A stretch of 64,000 nucleotides of DNA from Psettodes erumei (GCA_016785225.1 JAFBJZ010000227.1:576501-640500), one strand, 5' to 3'. Counted from the stretch's first letter, positions 1-11,000 are shown. Translations and numbers: made by a program. The notes: generated by a model from the sequence alone, not told the origin.

Positions 1-1835
1 AAAGATAAAGAAATTTTGGTAGCACAATCATTTTGATGAGATTGATATGACCAGCTATGGAGAGAGGCAAAGCAGACCATCTAGTCATATCTTGTTTGCA
101 TTTTTGCAAAAAGTACACCAAAGTTCTTTGTAAAAAGCAACGGGAATGTGGAGGGAATTTCAACTCCAAGGTATTTAAATCCCTTCTTAACTACTTTGAA
201 TGGAAAATGGGATGGGGGGATTTGAGAGGCTGCTTGATTGATCACTTTTCTGGAGATTTATTTTATAGCCAGATATTTTACCAAACTTTTTTAGAGTGTG
301 GACAATTGAGGGAACTGAAGTGACTGGGTCGGTTGTATAAAGCAGTAAGTCATCAGCGTAAAGAGATAACTTATGAGTAAGTCCACCTTGGATTATCCCT
401 GAAAAGCCATCAGATTGCCTAAGGGCAATGGCTAATGGTTCTATCGCAATGGCAAAAAGGAGGGGTGAAAGTGGGCAGCCCTGACAAGTGCCTCTGCCCA
501 GTGGAAAATATTCTGACTGATGACCATTAGTAATTACAGCGGCCAAAGGATGTGTGTATAAAAGTTTTACCCAAGATATAAAGCCTTCTTCAAATCCCAA
601 ATGTTTGAGAGCAGAGAACAAATATGTTCACTCAACTCAATCAAAAGATTTTCAGCATCAAGTGAGATCACCATTTCAGGGGTAGAGGTTGAAGGAGAAT
701 ACACAATATTCAATAATCTTCTTAAGTTGGAGCTAGAGTGTCTATTCAAAATAAAAACCTGTCTGATCAGGTATTTATTATTTGTGGCAATAGCTTTTCC
801 AATTTAGCAGATAATATTTTAGAAAGAATTTTATAATCCACATTCAATAAAGAGATGGGACGATATGAGGCACATTGGAGTGGGTCTTTTCCTTTTTTAG
901 GAATAAGCATAATTGCAGCTTGTCGTAGGGTGGGGGGTTTTTCAGAAGACAAAGATTCATTAAACATGGCCTGTAGTAATGGAGCCAACTCAGGCACAAA
1001 CTTTTTTTTTATAAAAGTCTGAGGTAAAACCATCTGACCCAGGAGTTTTGTTTGTTTTTTAAGGATTTAATGGCTTGTATGATTTCTGTGACTGAGATTT
1101 CACCCCCCAAGAGATGAGTTAAACTCAGGGGGGATAGAAGGAAAGGAAAGATTGTCAAAAAAGATGATCAAAATTTGGAGTATTCACATCATGTTCAGAG
1201 TGATATAAGTCACTATAGTACTGATTAAAGACATCATTGATTTCTAAATGATTAGTCACCACCTCGCCCCTTTTATCTTGAGGGAAATAATAAGTTTAAC
1301 AAATTCTTCATCAGATAATAAAAGTGGATTAACCCTCCACTGATATGTGGGTCTGAAGATAGTGGGTATACTAAGTTGAAAAGATACTGCACCATGATCT
1401 GAGATGGAAATTGTGTGGTATCTTAATCTGTTAATCTGTGATCTATCAGAAAGTAATCTATACAGGTATATGTGTGATGGACCCTAGAAAAGAAAGAGAA
1501 GGCTTTTTTATTAGGATAATGAAATCTCCAAACGTCAGAAAGATCAGACTGTGCACAAAAATCAGTGATAATCTTAGCTGATTTAGTGAGAGATTGGAGT
1601 CTTGGAGAGGATCTATCAAGAGTGGTGTTGAGGATGCAGTTAAAGTCGCCGCCTATTATCAAGTTATAATTGTTGTAAGCTGGTAGGCCAGAAAATAACT
1701 TGGAGAAAAAGTTATAGTCATCAAAATTTGGGGCGTAAATATTCACAAGAATGACAGGAAGCGAAAACAGGTGTCCAACAACAATGACATATCTTCCATT
1801 GGGGTCACTAATCACCTTCTCAGCCTGAAATGTAA
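1..1835 (-). mobile_element. 5'-truncated, degenerate L1-type LINE (endonuclease plus reverse transcriptase)
   Basis: On the minus strand, pieces of one non-LTR retrotransposon ORF2 appear in the expected order. The apurinic-type endonuclease is at 1815-1390, with motifs IYAPN, GGDFN, IDYFLID and, after a frame change, ISDHG. The reverse transcriptase follows at 1033-767 (RQAAIMLIPKKGKDP, YRPISLLNVDYKILSKIL) and 621-187 (GTCQGCPLSPLLFAIAIEPL and the catalytic YADD box). The post-RT segment (FKYLGVEIPS-like) runs down to position 1. Several frameshifts and stops separate the pieces, so it is dead. The endonuclease lacks its N-terminal part, so the copy is 5'-truncated near 1835. Its 3' end is outside the window. 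It lies in the same orientation as mcoln3, apparently in the intron after the S4 exon. L1 clade is supported by motif spacing; the exact family was not determined. Confidence 0.9.
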
Positions 1836-2049
1836 TATCTTTTTATCTCTCAATGTTAGGTCATCAAAAAATAAGTTATTTTAAACAAAGATCTACTTAT
1901 GTGATGCCAAAATACACGGCCACATGAATGGAAAAGTTCAGCAGCTCTCGCTATTTCAGGGTTTAGCTTTCAAAAATAAGTGTGAGTAATAAAAATTAGT
2001 ATACTGTAAGTAGTACTCAGTTTGTATGGGAATGTATGGTAAGGCTTAC

Positions 2050-2151
2050 GTTGTACTTCCTGAAGTAGCCCATGTAGCGGATCACCCCGATCCACACAAA
2101 CATGGTGCCTGTGCCCAGGAAGATGCTGCAAACATCATAGCTTGTGAGGAC
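2050..2151 (-). CDS. mcoln3: mcoln3 exon 10: S4; last exon in the window
   Basis: It encodes residues 380-413. LTSYDVCSIFLGTGTMFVWI and GVIRYMGYFRKYN form S4 and the start of the S4-S5 linker. The GTAAGC donor shows the gene continues leftward, and the L1 element lies about 210 bases further on. The next exon (S5) should begin beyond position 1. Confidence 0.94.
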
Positions 2152-5100
2152 CTAGGAAAAAAACAGTGAACATTGTAGACAGCAGCCAATGTTGTGACGA
2201 AGTTAAAGTACCAAGGCAGTTACCTTCGTCTGGATCTCTATCTTCAGGATGGAGCCGATGATGGTGAGCGTGTCGCTGACGATGATCAGGATGTACCAGC
2301 CGTTCACAAACTCCAACATGTCAGACAGTGGCACTTTTTTACTGCGCTGGTTACTGCAGTAGAGCGTGTACTCCTGTTAGGGGCAGAAGAAAATACAGGT
2401 ACAGCAAATCTCTAATAGGAAGTTGTTATTCACGTGATTGTATATATCTAAAAAATGTTTAAATTAGAATAAAAATAAAATTAAGGTCAATGTATTAAAT
2501 AGGGATATTCCAGAGGCAACCAAAAAAAAAAAAAGAAGACTACAGGCCGAGAGACCTTTTCTTAGGTCTGAGCAACAACAACAGTTTTCACCTGCTGCAG
2601 ATGAATCCCATTGATCACTGAGCGTGTGCAGAGCGTGAGGGAGGTGAAGCACGTCACAATGATGAGGCAGTCAAACAGCACAGTCAGGCAAATGTTTCTA
2701 GGAGCTGAGGGAAGGCAAACATTTCATTTACCCCGTCGGAGGAGAAAGACAAACATGCTCAAACTGACTGTCGGCCCAGCAGAGACGCAGCTCTCCAGCC
2801 TCTCCAGCAGCAGGCTGCCAAAGCAACTTCAGCAAACTCACAGGCTCCAATGACTTTCCAGTCTCTGCACTCATTGATGTCGACGTCGTTTTCCAGGTCG
2901 ACCTTTATCCTGCCGCTGTGAGCGTTGTTGTTGAACGTGATCTGTTGAACAGACAGCCACAAGTGAAGGGGGGGCCGACATCCATACTGCCGACCCAGAT
3001 AGCTTAATAATCACTTGCCAGGCCCTTAAGCTAATATATAACCGCAGTGTGTAAAGAGCAGGCGTTGTGTGCAAACATCGTCGCTCTGACTATTTTTCTT
3101 CGCTGTCATATCTGTACTGTGCGAACAGACAAAAATGATCAGCTGTGCCACAGCACTGCTCGTAAAAAGACAGTCTGATGTCATTCACTCGTGTTTACTG
3201 AGCCATGAAGACAAGTGACGCACAATCACGGTGAAGTCGTAGCAGTCTGGCAGCTCCCGATGTCTCACTGTCTGCAGATTGATGGCCTTGAGGACAAATG
3301 TGATCTTGACAGAGAGCATCCTGGAAGACACAGACGGTGCATGAGCTGACAGGTTTTAGAAAATGTAAAAAGATTGTAGTTGAATGTTTTCTACAAACCT
3401 TTTGAAATGCAATGCAAAATGTGGAAATACTCCCCGGAGTGACGGCCGATACATCGGATAAACTTTAAGGCACTCTGTTAGACACAAGCCACAAGAAGAA
3501 GGGAAAGACGGTGTTAAGCTGTGTTGTATCAAATAAACCAACTCAACCTGAACCTGAAATGCATACCAGTGTGCACTTGGGCATCAATTTCAAAGGTTTC
3601 ATTTCCAGGGTAGATGGAACCATTCCTGTAGTAGTCCTGACACAGTGTCAGTGGAGTGTAGACAGCCCCGATTTTCTCATATTCATGGTTTCCCACTGTG
3701 ATGTTGTGCAGGATTCCATACTGGAAATGATTGGTTGAAATCAAAGTTAACCTGAGCTGACATTAGGTTGTTAACCTGTAGTGCACCTGTAGTGTGCAGT
3801 CATAACCAATATAATGAAATGACTGAATCAAATGACATGAACAAAGTCCAGTCCCGTGATAGGTCATACCCATAGGACATGGGAGTTTATAACTCTTTTT
3901 GGCCATAGAAGTGAGTAGAATAATAAAACTCCAGAAATAATTTCCAACACAAAAGTGTGTGACACTAATACAAATTGTGCTTTCATTGAGTGCCCTACCA
4001 TTAGGGAGAAATAAAAGAACAAATCTGAAAAGAATATGGTTTTTTTTCATAATTTAATTCAAAAGGGTAAGCTTTCATATATTATATATGAACTATATTA
4101 TATATTCTATATGCATTACATATAAATTGAAATATTGATGGTAAATGTTGATGGTAAACTTCACCATATTAATTTTTATAGATGCAATAGTAAAATGAAA
4201 GCACTCTCTTACCTGTTCAATGATGTAATCAATGTGATCATATACATCCTCCTGTCTGTAGACTGCATATGTATCCATGCCCCCGTCAACATAATCTTTC
4301 AAGAAAAGGTGCTTGAACGTTATCAGGTTTTCCTCTTTGAATCTGACAACCATCTGGTTACTGAGCCCAAAGGACACCAACTGACATGGGAAAAGAAATT
4401 CTGTTAACACACAAGTACAATATGCACATATGTTGAGATGAGAACTCAGAGTAAGGTAAGGCAGAAAAATATCAGAAAACATTTAATGATAATGATGTAG
4501 AAAGCATTGTAAATGTAAAAAAAACACATATATACACATATTTTTCACAAATTTGAAACATACTATAGTGTGGCTTTTTACCTTTTTATGACAAACTACA
4601 CTGTGACCTTTTATGGCATTTTAAAAAGATTTTTATGTGATGAGGTGTTTACATTTTTTCACATTTTTATGTCATAGCATACCATGACATTATCTGGCAT
4701 TTTTATGACATACTAGTGTATGATCTATTTGCATTTGTGACAGATATTATACTATGAAATGTTGATAAAACACTATTGCATGATGTTACATATATTATAT
4801 TACATGATGTTTTCATGCATTTTTAAGAAAGTTTTTTTGACATTTTTTTGATTTTTACGACATACTATACTATGACGTTTTTTGGTGTGTATATGACATA
4901 AGGGCGTATGAGCTTTTTTTGTATTTTTGAAACATATCATGGTATGAAATGTTTATAGGACACTATTTCATGATGTTTTCATGCGTTTTTGAATAAAACA
5001 TTTTTTGAAATTTTTGCCTTTTTTTGACACATAAAACGATGACGTATTTGGTGATTTCATGCAGAGTAGAATATGACCTTTTTTTGCATTTTTGACACAT

Positions 5101-6089
5101 ATCATTGTATGAAATATTTATAATGTGATGGTTCGGTTTGGCTGCTGTCTGCTCTCCCCCTCCCCCTCTGGTTTCTCTGCTGCTTTCAGGTTGTGGCAGG
5201 AGGTCGTTGCTGGTCTCCCACGCTCAGACGAGACACACCTGAGCAGCATCTCCAATAATCACACTGCCACTATATAAACTGGGTGAAGAGCTCGGCAGGC
5301 TCCTATATGATTGTGCCCAACAACCCCTCGCATGTGCTTAGCTTACCTGAAGAACTTAGCTCTGTTTTTGAACTCTTTTGAACATCTTTTGCTCAATGAC
5401 ATTAAAGTCTTGAAAACATTGGTTTTTGGTCTCCTGCATTCTGGTCCAGGAACCAATCAGTAACATATAAAACACTTTCTTGTGATGTTTTCATGCGTTT
5501 TTGAGAAGGAAAAAAAATTCAAATTTTTGCCTTTCTCTGACACACAAAACTTATTTTGGTGATTTCATGACCTACAAGAATATGACCTTTTTTGGACACA
5601 TTATTGTATGAAATCTTTATAAAACACCAATTTGTGATGTTTTAATGCATTTTTGAGAAATTTTTTTTTTTTTTTGCATTTTTGCATTTCAAATCATGTC
5701 TAAATCTATTACCTGGATGGTTATAATGGCAATTTTAATGATCTGCAGCATGAGTTTCCATGGTTTCCGCCCACGAGCATGATATTTCTCACAGGGATTC
5801 ATAAAGTAATATTTGATCTTCCTTCTGAGACACTCAACACCATCCAGATCCTCCAGACACTGATGTTGTTGCTCTTCCCAGGGAAGGGGGCCATTGTTTT
5901 CATACACATCATACAAGTCAGACGACTCCTCCATATCTGAAATGAATGGAACATGTGTGACATGTTACATGCAAACTTTGGATAAAAAATTGCCTTACTG
6001 AGATCAATTAAATGTGAGGGGAAAAAGTTCAAAATTACAAACCAAATTGTTTAAATCACCAGGTTGGGCCAATACCCACACACTATACC

Positions 6090-6135
<46 letters not shown>

Positions 6136-6550
6136 GGCTATCTTTATACTTTATACTTATCCACCAGCAATTTTACATAAATACAATAAAATGAGTTGAG
6201 AAGTCAAACACTTCCTCATATTGTTATACCTTCCAAGCAAACTCACAGTGTCAACAGAAAGTGAACACTGAAAGGTTTAGATATAGCTGGATCGCATTAG
6301 ACTGCGAGTAATAAACAAATAAACCTTTAATTACTGTTGGGAAATGTACAGATAATACTGTTTTGTATTTCTTTGAAGAACAGGCTACGTAAAACCTATC
6401 ATAGGATACAATTCTACTTTCATTATCTTTATGTGACAAATGATAGACTAAACAACAAGTGACTAGAAAGGAAGTGAAGTCAGGTGTACCTGAACATTGT
6501 TGAATAATCGACTGCAGCTCACGTTCTGAAGCACAAACGGCTTCCACCAT
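2050..6550 (-). CDS. mcoln3: Mucolipin-3 (TRPML3) cation channel, 5' ten coding exons; 3' exons outside window
   Basis: Ten exons join in phase into 413 residues: 6550-6490, 5936-5713, 4380-4213, 3720-3567, 3474-3399, 3320-3230, 2941-2842, 2704-2592, 2373-2224, 2151-2050. Mucolipins are Ca2+/cation-permeable TRP channels of endolysosomal membranes, gated by PI(3,5)P2. Seen here are a polybasic N-terminus (RRKIKYYF, ARGRKPWK), S1 (about 80-101), a large luminal domain (about 102-295) with sequons NIT and NET, S2 (about 295-322), S3 (about 355-374) and S4 (about 385-410). MDTYAVY, GNHEYE, YPGNETFEID and LQTVRHRELPDCYDF match MCOLN3 better than MCOLN2 or MCOLN1. The family is about 550 residues long, so roughly 140 residues (S5, pore, S6, tail) lie beyond the left edge. 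The neighbour dnai3, as in human, supports the assignment. Confidence 0.92.
2224..2373 (-). CDS. mcoln3: mcoln3 exon 9: S2-S3 linker and S3
   Basis: It encodes residues 330-379. LEFVNGWYILIIVSDTLTII and GSILKIEIQTK are the conserved S3 block. Phase 0 at both ends, donor GTAACT. Confidence 0.94.
2592..2704 (-). CDS. mcoln3: mcoln3 exon 8: transmembrane segment S2
   Basis: It encodes residues 292-329. The hydrophobic run LTVLFDCLIIVTCFTSLTLC followed by TRSVINGIHLQQ is S2 and the S2-S3 linker. I chose the acceptor at CCCTCAG, because the closer TAG acceptor breaks the frame. Confidence 0.92.
2842..2941 (-). CDS. mcoln3: mcoln3 exon 7: end of luminal domain
   Basis: It encodes residues 259-291. 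ITFNNNAHSGRIKVDLEN and INECRDWKV match the family block preceding S2. The donor GTGAGT lies inside a Ser codon completed by exon 8. Confidence 0.94.
3230..3320 (-). CDS. mcoln3: mcoln3 exon 6: luminal domain
   Basis: It encodes residues 228-258, including VLKAINLQTVRHRELPDCYD, one of the most conserved mucolipin luminal blocks and diagnostic for MCOLN3 over MCOLN2. The donor is GTGATT. Confidence 0.94.
3399..3474 (-). CDS. mcoln3: mcoln3 exon 5: luminal domain
   Basis: It encodes residues 203-227, ECLKVYPMYRPSL through ALHFKR. The family pattern here is an E-C pair followed by a variable loop and a hydrophobic xLxFxR end, which this fits. Phases at both ends agree with neighbouring exons. 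Sequence conservation is weaker than elsewhere in the gene. Confidence 0.82.
3567..3720 (-). CDS. mcoln3: mcoln3 exon 4: luminal domain
   Basis: It encodes residues 152-202, containing NITVGNHEYE, LCQDYYRNGSIYPGNE and TFEID. The two sequons (NIT, NET) are likely N-glycosylated because this segment faces the lumen. The donor is GTATGC. Confidence 0.93.
4213..4380 (-). CDS. mcoln3: mcoln3 exon 3: end of S1 and first luminal segment
   Basis: It encodes residues 96-151 in phase 0 on both sides. The motifs FGLSNQMVVRFKEEN and FKHLFLKDY are signature mucolipin sequence, and MDTYAVYRQEDVYD is MCOLN3-like. The donor is GTAAGA. Confidence 0.94.
4560..5690. repeat. AT-rich tandem array of diverged units of about 150-190 bp, mcoln3 intron 2
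   Basis: The blocks TATGAAATnTTnATAAAACAC, TGATGTTTTCATGC, GACACATA and TATGACCTTTTTTG recur in the same order. The TATGAAAT block starts near 4754, 4945, 5109 and 5607. Removing the 342-bp LTR and its 5-bp duplication at 5124-5470 puts the last interval at about 150 bases. Earlier partial units seem to begin near 4560. The units are diverged and gapped, so this is an old satellite or minisatellite remnant. It makes up most of the intron between mcoln3 exons 2 and 3. Confidence 0.75.
5124..5465 (+). mobile_element. Solo LTR, 342 bp, with 5-bp target-site duplication
   Basis: The element starts TGTGATGG and ends AGTAACA, the TG...CA termini of an LTR. It is flanked on both sides by TATAA (5119-5123 and 5466-5470). 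Removing it and one TATAA restores the surrounding repeat unit (TTTATAAAACAC). Its base composition is sharply more GC-rich than the array around it. Internal features lie in LTR order on the plus strand: CCAAT (5252-5256), a TATATAAA core (5271), and ATTAAA (5401-5406). No internal retroelement region adjoins it, so it is a recombination-derived solo LTR, antisense to mcoln3. The family is unknown. Confidence 0.85.
5713..5936 (-). CDS. mcoln3: mcoln3 exon 2: cytosolic polybasic region and S1
   Basis: It encodes residues 21-95. After an acidic stretch (MEESSDLYDVYENNGP) comes the conserved mucolipin block RRKIKYYFMNPCEKYHARGR followed by KPWKLMLQIIKIAIITIQ, the start of S1. The basic residues correspond to the PI(3,5)P2-binding surface known in TRPML channels. 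The acceptor is TTTCAG and the donor GTAATA. Confidence 0.93.
6090..6133. repeat. (AAT)n microsatellite, mcoln3 intron 1
   Basis: About 14 uninterrupted ATA/AAT units lie in the 550-base intron between mcoln3 exons 1 and 2. The rest of that intron shows nothing recognisable. Confidence 0.95.
6490..6550 (-). CDS. mcoln3: mcoln3 coding exon 1 (start exon)
   Basis: It encodes residues 1-20, beginning MVEAVCASERELQS, and ends with a GTACAC donor after one base of the next codon. I chose this start because the exon leaves phase 1, which fits the two leading bases of exon 2 and gives Asp21. The internal Met at the start of exon 2 (position 5934) is a possible alternative start. The mucolipin N-terminus is poorly conserved, so the start is likely but not certain. 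Confidence 0.75.
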
Positions 6551-7913
6551 TGCAGCAAACTATCAAATATTTTATGACTTGTCGTGTAAGAGTCTAAAAT
6601 ATGTCGTCTCTATCGAGGTAAATCGAAATGAAGCACAATTTTCTAATAGGCTGCTTACCAAATGCCACCCAGCAGGTTATTCCACTTCGGATAGGATCCA
6701 CCTTCTGAGTGCGTCAGTCCGAAAAGTCTTCGTCCAGAATAATCGTTGCGACTTATTCACCCTGTTGTCTCGTCCGCACACCGTCCAGAAACGTCTCTAA
6801 TAGCTCAGGAAACTTTTCTACGACGTTGCAATGTCATCTTTTATAGCTGTGATCTGATTGGCTGTTGGAGCTGTCAATCAATGCCTCCCTGTCCCTGTAA
6901 CCCTTGACAACCAAACAACGAGCGAAGAGACGAGTTCAACCTTCTGTGTTTTAAAAGCGGTAATGTTAATTTATTCGTTTAAATTTGTGTTTCTAAAGTT
7001 AAAAAATTATGTATTGTAAATTGCAAATAATCTAATAATCTGTAATTAAAAAAAGAAAAGCTAGCTCTACAGCCACAGTGGGTTTTTCCATTACTGCTTA
7101 GTTAGCTAGTTAATGCTGCTAAGATAACAAAACGTGTCGGCAGTATGGTCGTCTCATTTAACTTCATTAAGATAACCAGAATAATCCCTGTTTAATATTA
7201 TCACACTGTATTTATTGACCATCTGCCTGCACTGTGAATGGAAAAAAGTGAGGAGTCATGGATCTCCTAGTATTCGTTTGACGTTGGTAATCATAGCTCC
7301 ACAATGAACAACATTAAAATGCAGTTAACACCGGAATGAATTAGTCATAATAATTGAAAAATATAATCTAAGTCTGCAAACAAATAATTTTACTGATATT
7401 TAAGTAGCATTTTAAATGCTGGATGTACCGCAACAATTTCAAACTCTAAAAGAGGCCACATTACATTTAGAATATATAGGTCTGATGATACATTTTCAGA
7501 AAATGTGTTATGAACTTAAAAACAAGAAAGGTTATGAACACTGGACTTTTACTTGTGAACAGAATAGTTTTAAGATCTGAATACTCCATTCACTAGACCA
7601 TATCACTATGTATTACCTTAGCAGGCAAAAAGTGAAGTACAATGTTAAAATGTGCATCGACGGAGGGTTTAATTAATTTCATTTTCCACAGATACAGTCA
7701 AACTGGATAGACTTCTTTCTCTACATGATCCCTGATAACCAAGCCATGCAAAAAATGGCAGGGCAATCCCTTTACACCTCACAAGATGTCGCCACTTGCA
7801 TTTATAATGTGTCTATTACCACTGTGTGCAGCCTTTGTCAATCTATGAAACACAAATGTGAACAAACGTGTTGTTCAGTGTTTGATGTGACTCTGTTGGT
7901 CTGTTTTCTTCAG
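6551..7913. promoter_or_regulatory. Head-to-head promoter region between mcoln3 and dnai3
   Basis: The two start codons face away from each other, about 1.4 kb apart. The interval must hold both promoters and 5' UTRs. The part near 6830-6930 has an ATTGG (inverted CCAAT) at 6857 and a candidate X-box at 6897. A possible non-coding first exon of dnai3 ends near 6959 (AAAAGCG followed by GTAATG) and would splice to the CAG acceptor at 7911-7913. From 6960 to 7900 the DNA is AT-rich and shows no coding signal. Transcription starts are inferred, not seen. Confidence 0.5.
6897..6911 (+). promoter_or_regulatory. Candidate RFX X-box (ciliary gene promoter element)
   Basis: The sequence GTAACC-CTT-GACAAC fits the RFX consensus GTNRCC-N(0-3)-RGYAAC with a single mismatch (GACAAC for GGCAAC). 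It lies about 1.07 kb upstream of the dnai3 ATG and just upstream of the inferred non-coding first exon. RFX2/3 sites are typical of motile-cilium genes such as axonemal dynein subunits. Function is inferred from motif and position. Confidence 0.45.
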
Positions 7914-7964
7914 AGAATTTGTACTTTTTTCCTTGTCAATAGTGAAACTGTGCAAAGAGCAAAG

Positions 7965-8019
7965 ATGCCAAACAAGACAAAAAGAAGTGCATCAAGCAGT
8001 GCAGGCAGTAAAAAGAGAG
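7965..8019 (+). CDS. dnai3: dnai3 exon 1 (start exon)
   Basis: It encodes residues 1-18, a basic Ser-rich start (MPNKTKRSASSSAGSKKR). The likely exon begins at 7914 after TTTTCTTCAG, with 51 bases of 5' UTR. The frame stays open upstream to a Met at 7725, but that stretch crosses the acceptor and looks intronic. Confidence 0.75.
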
Positions 8020-11000
8020 GTAGGATGAGAGTCTGAACATAAATACTGTGTAACGCAAATTCTCAGAAACACCATGAACAAAGAAACACAGCAAATAGAA
8101 GAGTGAACTGTTTCTTTCCACTCAGGCAAGAAGATTCGGTCACCATCACCTGAAGAAAAGCCCAGTAAGAGAAAGTCAATTACCCTTTGTCTGTCTCTGT
8201 ATGTCTGAATCATGATGTAGTAAACAATTACAGTAAAACTGGAGGATAAACTGAAGTTAGATTGAAATGTCTTAACAGCAGGTCTTGGGAATCCTACTCA
8301 GTCTTTAAATACACTTACTGTTTTAGCATTTTCAGCCTTAAATTTATTAAAACCAAATTCCATTTGATTTCGTCATCTTCACTTACTGGACGTTCTTTGA
8401 GGAAATCCACTTCACTCTCTGAGATGAATAATCTGAGGTGTCTTTGAGCAGTCAGAAAACCTATATGCATTATTCTGGTGGGATCTTGAGTGTACGGTTG
8501 CATAGCCTTTGGACACGCTCGTCAGCTGTGAGTCACCATTGTCAAGGTTTGGTTTACATTCAGCATACCAACCCTGAACACATGCTTGTGGTCAAATGCA
8601 GGTCACCTTCAGTGGATCTTCTTACCACACATTAGGTCACTGGCTCTGTTTGTTTGAAGGATCCTCAAATTCAGATTGACTCTGTTCTGTACTTTGATTT
8701 ATTCATCAGTTTAATTTCCATTCCCCCAAACTAACACATTCAATATAGATTTGCATTTTTCTGACTTGTTTAAATTTCTTTCTTCCCTAGACTTAACCTG
8801 AAACCAGGTTTTATCCTTACCATGTAATGGTTTACTTTTTGTTTCTAATGATAAACATACTGTCCTACTGAAACTAATATAAATGCAGATGTATTCTTCA
8901 CTCCAAAAGGTTCCTCAGCATCATCCCATCATCTGTTAAAACCTCTTATTCAGGCTTCATTTCTTCCCTAGGAGAGATGAAACAGACAGAAGACATCAGG
9001 AAGTACTGCAGTATAGTATAAATAACTAACAGTGTGCAGTCAGTACGCAGCTTTAATTGCATTCCTGAGGGTTATGGAACATAGCACATCGCACTCTCTT
9101 TGTCTTCCAAGCAAATATTTCCCATGAATACGAATGCCATGGCTGACACATAATTCTGTGAAATGAGGGGTGTGAGTTTCCACTACAATGATTTGGTGTG
9201 AGGCCTAAGTGGTGCGAGTGGAAAAGGTTGACACACCCAGCTGGGAAGTGGTTACTTAAGCTGTACTTGAGCATTCCCAGCGTCCCCTCAGCAACCCTGT
9301 GGAAAGGCTTTGAAGAGCGGGACCACAGGCAGGATGAAAACTGTCATTACGCCGAGCCCTGTTTACTGTAGCCTGGCCTGGACTGAGCCCGGCCTTAGCT
9401 GCGGAGCGCTCTGCCTCCATTGTTTATTAAGAAAAACTCTGTTGTGTTGACGGTGCAGCGCTGTGGTTTTCTGTAGCATCAACATTGCGTTGGGTGTCTC
9501 CAACTGAGCAGATTACCTCCTGAATCCAGGCCTCATCGATCGGCGCGTCACGGGCCTGAACGGCTGAACAGTCCAGCGTTTGGACGTTGTGCGCAGGCTG
9601 TTCACGAGGATTGCGTTTCATCTTGTGATATTGTAGGGTGGTCCGCCCCCACAGGGAGGGGCAGGTGAAGGATCAGAGGCGTGCGTTTGATCAGCAAAAC
9701 GAAAAAAAAGGAATCGGTGTCACGGCGTGTAGGCGATGGCGACTTTAAAGCCCGTCCACTGTGTGATAGCTGTGTCTCCGCTGGTCACCGTGTCACGGTT
9801 TTTCAGCACTATTTAATCTATTTCTACGAGCATCTCTGCTGTCTTTAGTGTCTGTCAGGCTTTTCTCACTCTTTGATCCCTGTAGTGTATGTAACTCTTC
9901 CAGTACCTGATCTGCAGGCATTGCACTGTGTGTTATTGACCCATTGGTTTCCCCCCCCTGCACAAAACAGCGTGGAAGAGAAGCCGATGCAGGACACAAT
10001 CAAAACGAATACAACTTGTTTAACAGCTCCTGTTTCCACCCGCTCCTCTCATCATTTTCTGTCAATTCTCGCAAATTGGATTTGATTTTGATTTCACTTT
10101 TAAAGCAGCACACAGTTTGGCTTTACTAATTAACTGCTTCACCCAAACAAGCAGTGACATGCGCTAACTCTGTGCTCAGGAGGTTTGTCGCTGGAATACA
10201 TGCTGCTGATTTTAATATATAATTTCCTCTGTCTTCCACATTGATTGTCATCTAAGATCACCCCGAGGACATCGTCCCCATGGTCCTGACCTCGGCGACC
10301 CAGGAGCTCTTCGGCTGCCGGCACGACGAGGACGTGACGGGGGACAGTCCTTACAAGCTGCTGAAAAAAGACGACATCATAGAGGACATTAAGACAAGAG
10401 CCGCGGTGTCCGATTTCAGCCCCGTGAAGCAGATTGTGCTGGTGAGGGCTGATCCATTGTCACACAGATCCCTCACACAATAGCCCCCCCTCAAAGACAC
10501 AGTGATGCTACACAGACCCCCCAATGAAGGGCTGTGGGAACTGACAGCGACCGGTTTAACCTCATTTCACTGTCTGATCTACATTAAACACCTGGTGGCC
10601 ACCACTCTTACTCTGAGCATCAGCCGCCCGTCTCTTACATCACGTCAGCCTACAGGACTCAGATGTTTTTAGTCCTGAGTGATGCCAGCTTTCTCCTGTG
10701 GGACACAGCCAAGGCCTCGGCCTCAGTGATCCAGTGCGGTCTGTCCACACGTCGCTCCATCATTTACAATCCCGATCAAAGTTCTGGCGCGCAAAGTTTC
10801 CATGTAGGTGCCAGAATAAATTCAAATGCACTACTTTGATTCTACAGGACTAAAAGAAATCTTTATAATGAGTCCAGCTGAACGGAACCAGAACCTGTGC
10901 TGTCTCTCTGCTGTCCACAGGACTACCCAGAGGACGAGCTGCTGCTGGTGTTTGACAGAGACTTCACTTACGGCCAGAGTTTCTACCTGGTTCTGACACC

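Noticed and set aside
7725..7964. Upstream Met of the dnai3 start frame
   Set aside because: The stretch crosses a strong acceptor (TTTTCTTCAG) and encodes Cys-rich sequence not seen in DNAI3; probably intron and 5' UTR.
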